NCBI GenBank assembly: GCA_937920115.1
Contig: CALGVF010000062.1
Coordinates: 1 to 6,028 of the forward strand
Length of the DNA stretch: 6,028 nucleotides
DNA from: an uncultured Clostridia bacterium
Lineage (GTDB): Bacteria; Bacillota; Clostridia; Christensenellales; Borkfalkiaceae
Direction: 5' to 3'
Shown: piece after piece, positions 5,728 to 6,028 of the stretch
How the letters are laid out: the number at the start of each line of letters is the position of its first letter
Position numbering within the stretch: position 1 is the first letter of the stretch
Position numbers and translations under genes: made by a program
Notes under the pieces: generated by a model
Told to the model about the DNA's origin: nothing
Databases searched by the model: none
Seen by the model: the letters and a program-made list of their open reading frames with translations, nothing else

Positions 5728-5832
5728 TTTTGTCGGTCTCCAACTGACAAAAATGCGAAAATTAGAATTTTATCGGTCTGCAACTGACAAAAAAATAAAA
5801 AACAAGATTTTGTCGGTCTCCAACTGACAAAA
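5728..5832. repeat. Three palindromic 25-bp repeats at an exact 40-bp period
   Basis: Copies are at 5728-5752, 5768-5792 and 5808-5832. Each has a left arm TTTTGTCGGT and right arm ACTGACAAAA around a five-base centre (CTCCA in copies 1 and 3, CTGCA in copy 2), complementary but for one G/T position. Copy 2 differs in two places (TTTTATCGGT and the centre). The two 15-bp spacers are A-rich and unrelated to each other. The array is just upstream of the ATPase promoter. It may be an operator array or a dispersed palindromic element; the 15-bp spacers speak against CRISPR. Confidence 0.85.
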
Positions 5833-5864
5833 TTTTTATTTTAATCTTCTATTGCAACATACAA

Positions 5865-5996
5865 CGCTTCCTTCCTCGGAGATGCAAACGTACAATGCCT
5901 CGCTTCCCCCTTCGGAAAGATTGAGACGCCCCTCTCGCTTCCTCCTTTGGAAAGATTGAAAACGTACCCCTCCGCTTCCTCCTTCGGGGGAAGTGG
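5865..5996. repeat. Degenerate ~36-bp tandem repeat with small hairpins
   Basis: Four units begin with CGCTTC at 5865, 5901, 5936 and 5973 (periods 36, 35 and 37). They share the pattern CGCTTCCTCCTTCGGAAAG followed by ATTGA and ACGTACCCCTC-like stretches, with many substitutions. Each start can fold on itself; in the last unit CTTCCTCC (5975-5982) pairs with GGGGGAAG (5986-5993) around TTC. Just after it, CAAAAT (5997-6002) and ATTTTG (6017-6022) form a further short inverted repeat. No coding frame or gene signal is seen from 5833 to the right edge, so this looks like intergenic repetitive DNA. Confidence 0.7.
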
Positions 5997-6028
5997 CAAA
6001 ATTGAGCGTAAGCGAGATTTTGACGATA

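Noticed and set aside
5728..5832. CRISPR array
   Set aside because: Only three repeats, spacers of 15 bp that are A-rich and low in complexity, palindromic units and no cas genes nearby.

Overview
The window looks like a chromosomal segment from an anaerobic Bacillota (Clostridia-type) bacterium, probably uncultured. This is inferred from textbook sigma-A promoters (TTGACA or TTGACT, 17 bp, TATAAT), AGGAG-type ribosome binding sites, moderate base composition, and a leading operon of bacterial microcompartment (BMC) genes of the kind found in fermentative clostridia. No rRNA or other phylogenetic marker is present, so the taxon is not proven.

Left half (1-3099, minus strand): the promoter-proximal part of a BMC operon that runs off the left edge. 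In transcription order it encodes an EutS/PduU-type shell protein, an EutP/PduV-type P-loop NTPase (TAATG overlap with the shell gene), a class II (fuculose/rhamnulose-phosphate type) aldolase with a C-terminal encapsulation-like helix and a four-cysteine cluster, and a CoA-acylating aldehyde dehydrogenase (EutE/PduP type, C-terminus missing) with an N-terminal encapsulation-like helix. Aldolase plus acylating dehydrogenase resembles the fucose/rhamnose-type glycyl-radical BMC (GRM5-like) described in Clostridium phytofermentans. In that pathway a deoxysugar phosphate is split to DHAP and lactaldehyde, lactaldehyde becomes 1,2-propanediol, and propionaldehyde ends as propionyl-CoA. The diol dehydratase and other shell genes would lie beyond the left edge, so the substrate is an inference.

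Middle (3060-4023): a divergent promoter region holding a 15-bp perfect inverted repeat that touches the -35 box of the BMC promoter, and a hairpin at the very start of the BMC leader. On the plus strand is a YcdX-like PHP-domain phosphatase/hydrolase gene whose promoter lies so close to its ATG that the mRNA may be leaderless. A strong bidirectional terminator ends it.

Right half (4024-6028): a two-gene minus-strand unit made of an AAA/DUF4143-type ATPase and, overlapping it by 11 bp, a small predicted lipoprotein. Upstream of its promoter are three palindromes at an exact 40-bp period, then a degenerate ~36-bp tandem repeat running to near the right edge. The last ~350 bases carry no recognisable gene.
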